A stretch of DNA of 64,000 nucleotides from contig JADKGX010000001.1 in assembly GCA_016722065.1 (NCBI GenBank), positions 2,170,001 to 2,234,000 on the forward strand. The letters run 5' to 3'. The notes beneath the pieces are model-generated. The model was not told the DNA's origin. It ran no database searches and was given only the letters and a program-made list of their open reading frames with translations. Origin of the DNA: Planctomycetota bacterium. Lineage in GTDB: Bacteria; Planctomycetota; UBA8742; UBA2392. The position numbers and the translations under genes were made by a program. This document shows, piece after piece, positions 60,753 to 64,000 of this stretch. Position 1 is the first letter of the stretch; each line of letters begins with the position of its first letter.

Positions 60753-60780
60753 ATCATATAGCCACGCGCATACCTGCCAA
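60753..60780 (-). promoter_or_regulatory. promoter of the beta-helix-lpxC-fabZ operon
   Basis: Minus-strand TTGGCA (60775-60780), 16-bp spacer, TATGAT (60753-60758), giving a leader of about 25 nt to the ATG at 60735. The -35 lies inside one of two GTAGTTGGCAG direct repeats. Confidence 0.5.
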
Positions 60781-60811
60781 CTACTGCCGCGGGCGGGAAA
60801 CTGCCAACTAC
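60774..60811. repeat. 11-bp direct repeats at the promoter
   Basis: CTGCCAACTAC (forward strand) occurs at 60774-60784 and again at 60801-60811, 27 bp apart. The promoter-proximal copy overlaps the -35 box, so a regulator binding there would act on the lipid A operon. Confidence 0.5.
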
Positions 60812-60845
60812 AAGACCGCCCGGTGCCGAGAATTGGGCCGCAGGT

Positions 60846-61397
60846 TCAGGCCTTCTTGCGCGACGGCTTCTTCTTGGCGGGTTTGGCGGCTGCCTTGGGC
60901 TTGGCCTTGGCGCGGTCAGCGCTGCGCTTGGCTGCGGCCTTGTTGTTGGCCAGCATCGTCTTTTCGTAGAACGCGATGTACGTGTCCACGGGCGTGCGTT
61001 TGAAGGCCTGGGCAACGACATCCAGCGCCAGGTCTTCGATCTTCTTGAAGCGGATGCAGGACCTACCCATGTCCAGTTTCTTGCCTGTTTTGGCCCAAGC
61101 CTGGCGGAACCACTTGTCTTGCCCTGAGTGGCCGTAGATGCACATCAGGTACAGCGACATGTGGTTCTTTTGGCTGGCAAAACCGGCATAAGGAAGCGGG
61201 ACTTTGGGGTCGCAGTGATAGCCTGCGGGGTAAATGCTGTGCGGCACAGACCAGCCCGGCATGCCGTAATCCATGCGCTCTTCATACCCTGGGTCAATGT
61301 GTTTCTTGACCAGGTCTCGCAGGGTCTGCAGGGCAGCGCGGCGATCCGCTGGCAGGCTTGCCATGTACTCGTCGACCGTCTTGGCCTTGGATTGCAT
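60846..61397 (-). CDS. DUF1801 protein with basic tail
   Basis: 183 aa. The core (VDEYMASLPADRRAALQTLRDLV, YEERMDYGMPGWSV, FASQKNHMSLYLM, MGRSCIRFKKIEDL) matches the DUF1801/YdhG-like family, a small fold of unknown role. The last 35 residues are Lys/Ala-rich with repeats of KPAKK type, like histone-H1 tails, and may bind nucleic acid. It sits between lpxD (14 bp upstream on the same strand) and the beta-helix gene. Confidence 0.8.
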   Translation of the reverse strand: MQSKAKTVDEYMASLPADRRAALQTLRDLVKKHIDPGYEERMDYGMPGWSVPHSIYPAGYHCDPKVPLPYAGFASQKNHMSLYLMCIYGHSGQDKWFRQAWAKTGKKLDMGRSCIRFKKIEDLALDVVAQAFKRTPVDTYIAFYEKTMLANNKAAAKRSADRAKAKPKAAAKPAKKKPSRKKA

Positions 61398-61411
61398 CGG
61401 GTTCTCCGGCT

Positions 61412-62572
61412 TCAGGTGGTCGGCGGCTTTGGCTCTGCGGGTGAAGTTTCTGGCGGCAGGGGTTCGGGCCGGTTGCGCAGAAAGCGTGTCACGGCGCCGC
61501 TGGTTTCGTCCTGCACCGGCGCATCGTCATCGTCATCCGCTGGCAATCCCACCTGACCGACCAACTTGGCCACCTGGGCCTTGAGTGCCTTGATTTCGGC
61601 CAGCGTATCTGGCAGGCGCTTTAGCATGGCCTCGCGCCGCATGTAGGTCTTGCCTTCCTCGGCGGGCTGTCCAGCCATTCTCATTCCCGGCGCGACATCA
61701 CGCATCAGGCCAGAGCGCGCAGCGATTTTTGCCCCCATGCCGATCGTGATGTGGTCGCCCACGCCCACGTTGCCGCCCAGCATGACGTAGTCTTTCAGCA
61801 CCGCGCTGCCCGCAATGCCTGTTTGCCCGGCAATGACGCAGTTCTGGCCGATCTCGACGTTATGGCCCACCTGAACCAGGTTGTCGATTTTGGTGCCGCG
61901 TTTGACGCGCGTGACGTCAAAGCGGGCGCGATCTATGGCCGTGTTGGCGCCGATCTCTACGTCGTCTTCAATCACGACAGTGCCGCGCTGGGGTGCCTTG
62001 ATGAACTTACCGGCGACAAAGTGAAAGCCAAAGCCGTCGGCGCCAATGCGCGCGCCGGGGTGCAGAATGCAGTTCTTGCCGACCTGGCAGCCCTGCAGAA
62101 TGGTGACGTGCGGATAGATCACGGTGTTGTCGCCAATCGTGACTTCGTCGCCGATGAAGCAGTGGGGGTACACGATTACGTTTTTTCCCAGTTTCACGCC
62201 GTCGCCAATGACGGTGAAAGCGCCAAGGCTGGCGCCTTGCCCCATCTCAAAGCGCTTTCCAATCGCACAATGTTCCGAGATACCGGGCAGCGGCTGCAAG
62301 GGTTCCGGCCGCAGGGCGGAGATAGCCTTGCTGAACGCAAGGTCAGGGTCGTCGGCCCGCAGTGCATTCATGCCCTGGGGCACGGCAAAGCCGCCCAAGG
62401 TGATGACAGCGCCGGCGCGGGATTTCTCCAGCGCCGGCAGATAGGACTTGTCGACAACAAAACAGATGTGGTCGCGGGTTGCGGCTTCAAGCTTGGCGAC
62501 GTCCTTGATTTCGGCCTCGCCGTTGCCCTCCAGCTTGGCCCCGCACAACTGTGCCAGTTCGGAAAGTCGCAT
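61412..62572 (-). CDS. lpxD: UDP-3-O-acyl-glucosamine N-acyltransferase LpxD
   Basis: 386 aa. The N-terminal uridine-binding domain (MRLSELAQLCGAKLEG, FVVDKSYLPAL) precedes a left-handed beta-helix of hexapeptide repeats (IGDGVKLGKNVIVYPHCFIGDEVTIGD and following). The active-site histidine is in GADGFGFHF, with NLVQVGHNVEIG following. It adds the second hydroxyacyl chain to the LpxC product. The C-terminal tail of about 60 residues after the trimerisation helices is longer than usual and includes an acidic run (five Asp) and a Pro-rich end. ompH lies 21 bp upstream. Confidence 0.96.
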   Translation of the reverse strand: MRLSELAQLCGAKLEGNGEAEIKDVAKLEAATRDHICFVVDKSYLPALEKSRAGAVITLGGFAVPQGMNALRADDPDLAFSKAISALRPEPLQPLPGISEHCAIGKRFEMGQGASLGAFTVIGDGVKLGKNVIVYPHCFIGDEVTIGDNTVIYPHVTILQGCQVGKNCILHPGARIGADGFGFHFVAGKFIKAPQRGTVVIEDDVEIGANTAIDRARFDVTRVKRGTKIDNLVQVGHNVEIGQNCVIAGQTGIAGSAVLKDYVMLGGNVGVGDHITIGMGAKIAARSGLMRDVAPGMRMAGQPAEEGKTYMRREAMLKRLPDTLAEIKALKAQVAKLVGQVGLPADDDDDAPVQDETSGAVTRFLRNRPEPLPPETSPAEPKPPTT

Positions 62573-62593
62573 TGCCCGCTCTCCTTGCCCTTG

Positions 62594-63628
62594 CTACTTC
62601 TTTTCGACCAGCCGTTTGCCTTCTTTGTTCAGCAGCCGGATGCGCACTTCCACGCTGACGGTGGGGTCTTCCATGGACCGGCAGACCAGTGTCACCACGT
62701 CATCGAGGTCCCCGTTGTTGCGCTTTGGGGCTTCGGCGGGTGCTGTGAACTTGCCGTTGTCGTCAATGGTGCCAGTGCGCACGCCCATGCGGTTCCATAC
62801 CACGCGGGCATTGTCGCCCTGTGCCGTGGCGCCTTTGTCCAGCACGTCGACTTTGAGCTGGATCGATTCACCCAGCTTGAGCTCGAAATCAATCTTGTCA
62901 GGATTGGCGGTGTCGTCTTTGACCAGGTGTGACAGCGCCGCGCCGGCCTTGCCGTCGGCGCCAATCGCAACCGCTTCCTTCAGGCTGACTTTGATGTCGA
63001 TGTTGCGGGTCTTGGCGGCTTCAGCGGCCACCAGGTCGGTCAGGTCGTCCGCAGGCTCGTAGTAGATGACTGGGCTGATCAACAACTGCTGTTGCAGGGC
63101 GCGAACGTCTCCCTGGGCCTCGGCCACTTTTTCGGGGTTGCGAACAATGTTCAGCACCTGGCTATAGCCGCGTTCCTTGGCCAGGTTGGTCACCAGCGTG
63201 CGCAGTTCAATGTAAGCCTGGATGGCCGAATCGCGTACTTCGGTCTGGCCGGCAGTTTCAATGCGCAGGCGTTCTTCGATGAACTTGCGGTTGAGGTCAA
63301 TCAGCTTGGACATCTGCGAAACATAGGCCGCCTGGTGGGGCTTGAGGTTCTTTAGAGAGTCCTGAAGTTCTTCCAGCTTGGGCTGGGAGTCCGCCTGAAG
63401 CTGGGCCATCTGGCGCTCGGCTTCAATGGCGATCTTCAGGTTGTCGCGCTTGAGCTTCTTGTCGTCCTTCAGCAGATTCAAAAAGTCGACGTACGCGACC
63501 TTGAACGGCTTTTCCGGCTGGGCATCAGCGCGCAGGCCGATGCTGGTGACGGCAATGCCTGCAAGAAGCCCCAGAATCAGGGTGGCAAAGCTGATGCGTG
63601 CGATGTTGCGGCTGGACAGATTTGACAT
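62594..63628 (-). CDS. OmpH/Skp-family periplasmic chaperone with C-terminal extension
   Basis: 344 aa from ATG 63628 after GGAG; a longer frame to 63658 has no site. Signal peptide/anchor: SFATLILGLLAGIAVTSIGLRA. Residues about 40-190 are the OmpH coiled-coil core (VAYVDFLNLLKDDKKLK, IEAERQMAQLQADSQPKLEELQDSLKNL), which carries outer-membrane proteins to assembly. The C-terminal 130 residues form a beta-rich domain (IDFELKLGESIQLKVDVLDKG, ARVVWNRMGVRTGTIDDNGKF, an Ig/Big-like pattern) absent from standard Skp. Gene order ompH-lpxD matches many Gram-negative bacteria. Confidence 0.88.
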   Translation of the reverse strand: MSNLSSRNIARISFATLILGLLAGIAVTSIGLRADAQPEKPFKVAYVDFLNLLKDDKKLKRDNLKIAIEAERQMAQLQADSQPKLEELQDSLKNLKPHQAAYVSQMSKLIDLNRKFIEERLRIETAGQTEVRDSAIQAYIELRTLVTNLAKERGYSQVLNIVRNPEKVAEAQGDVRALQQQLLISPVIYYEPADDLTDLVAAEAAKTRNIDIKVSLKEAVAIGADGKAGAALSHLVKDDTANPDKIDFELKLGESIQLKVDVLDKGATAQGDNARVVWNRMGVRTGTIDDNGKFTAPAEAPKRNNGDLDDVVTLVCRSMEDPTVSVEVRIRLLNKEGKRLVEKK

Positions 63629-63727
63629 TCGGTAAACTCCAATGGCCCCATGGATCAAGACTGGATGTTGCCAAGATTGCGCGCCAATGTCAGCCGAGAA
63701 GCACTTTGAGGGCCGAATGACCGGCCC

Positions 63728-63755
63728 TTGACGCTGCCATGCAGTCCGTTACCTT
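63728..63755 (+). promoter_or_regulatory. possible promoter of tRNA-Gln
   Basis: TTGACG (63728-63733), 16-bp spacer, TACCTT (63750-63755), about 25 bp before the tRNA. The -10 is weak. Confidence 0.35.
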
Positions 63756-63780
63756 TCTGCTGCTGCCCCAGGGCGGCGAT

Positions 63781-63855
63781 TGGCCCTTGGTGTAATTGGT
63801 AACACACCTGACTCTGAATCAGGTATTCAAGGTTCGAGTCCTTGAGGGCCAGCCA
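63781..63855 (+). tRNA. tRNA-Gln (CTG anticodon)
   Basis: 75 nt including an encoded 3' CCA. Acceptor TGGCCCT pairs with AGGGCCA. Anticodon stem CCTGA/TCAGG has loop CTCTGAA, reading CTG; T-arm GGTTCGAGTC; discriminator G73. All fit glutamine. Confidence 0.96.
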
Positions 63856-63863
63856 AAACTCCA

Positions 63864-63891
63864 CAGCGGCCCGGTCCAGACCGGGCCGCTG
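63864..63891 (+). terminator. terminator after tRNA-Gln
   Basis: 12-bp perfect stem CAGCGGCCCGGT-CCAG-ACCGGGCCGCTG starting 8 nt after the CCA end, followed by GTCATTT. Confidence 0.8.
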
Positions 63892-63926
63892 GTCATTTCC
63901 ACAGGGCAAACTGCGGGAAGGGCAGC

Positions 63927-64000
63927 ATGACACAGCCAGCACGCATCGGCATCGTCACGGTTTCTGACCGCGCATCGCGGGGCGAATACGAGGACAAGGG
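63927..64000 (+). CDS. molybdopterin adenylyltransferase MogA/MoaB-like (partial)
   Basis: The window ends after 24 codons. ATG 63927 follows GGAAGG. The visible residues (RIGIVTVSDRASRGEYEDKG) are the conserved start of the MogA/MoaB molybdenum cofactor proteins, which adenylate molybdopterin. mogA and moaB cannot be told apart from this fragment. Confidence 0.75.
   Translation, partial: MTQPARIGIVTVSDRASRGEYEDK

Overview
The window is GC-rich bacterial chromosome carrying about 55 protein genes, one tRNA and no mobile element, phage or CRISPR array. An outer membrane with lipid A is implied by lpxC, lpxD, fabZ, an OmpH/Skp chaperone and an ArnT/GT2/LAB_N lipid-A modification group. A eukaryote-like UDPGP uridylyltransferase, a DUF3810 protease, an HNH endonuclease, many secreted proteins of unknown function and large TPR/HEAT/coiled-coil proteins together point to an uncultured member of the PVC group, most likely Planctomycetota. 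That placement is an inference. Of 53 stop codons read here, 26 are TAG, which is unusual.

Layout. 0-6.5 kb: DUF4139 protein, orphan adenine methyltransferase, two secreted unknowns, a yaeQ-like gene split by an in-frame TAG, and a small Pmp3-like membrane protein. 6.5-18.5 kb: housekeeping genes (metK, purine nucleoside phosphorylase, lepA, folK-panC-ruvB, UAP-type uridylyltransferase) with a KAP-type P-loop NTPase and a HEAT-like secreted protein. 18.5-31.7 kb: a membrane scaffold with four repeated threonine motifs, a DLH-like protein lacking its nucleophile, a second orphan methyltransferase, a fused TssB-TssC-like sheath protein, an aminotransferase, a LuxR regulator, a membrane coiled-coil protein, nadD, trmO, a diguanylate cyclase and a TagH-like FHA protein. 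31.7-39.8 kb: CPBP and DUF3810 membrane proteases, an HNH nuclease behind a leader RNA and terminator, a divergent pair of hydroxyacyl-CoA dehydrogenase/enoyl-CoA hydratase fusion and thiolase, and a DEAD-box helicase. 39.8-45.3 kb: glycolipid modification genes. 45.3-56.1 kb: two TPR proteins, M48 protease with an SH3-like partner, a DapA-family lyase, a class III cyclase with a C-terminal repeat region, a DUF1513 protein and a VWA gene broken by two frameshifts. 56.4-63.7 kb: lipid A and envelope genes (Gfo/Idh, fabZ, lpxC, Cys-ladder beta-helix protein, DUF1801, lpxD, ompH). The window ends with tRNA-Gln, a terminator and the start of a mogA/moaB-like gene.

How they fit together. Two blocks serve lipid A: synthesis (fabZ, lpxC, lpxD, possibly a GnnA-like dehydrogenase) and decoration (GT2, tandem LAB_N, ArnT-like). 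The most unusual theme is the 18-32 kb region. A single polypeptide there carries both sheath subunits of a type VI-like contractile machine, 6 kb from a TagH-type FHA protein and next to a scaffold with repeated phospho-threonine-like motifs. This suggests a divergent, scattered contractile or secretion system. No Hcp, TssK, TssF/G or ClpV was seen in the window.
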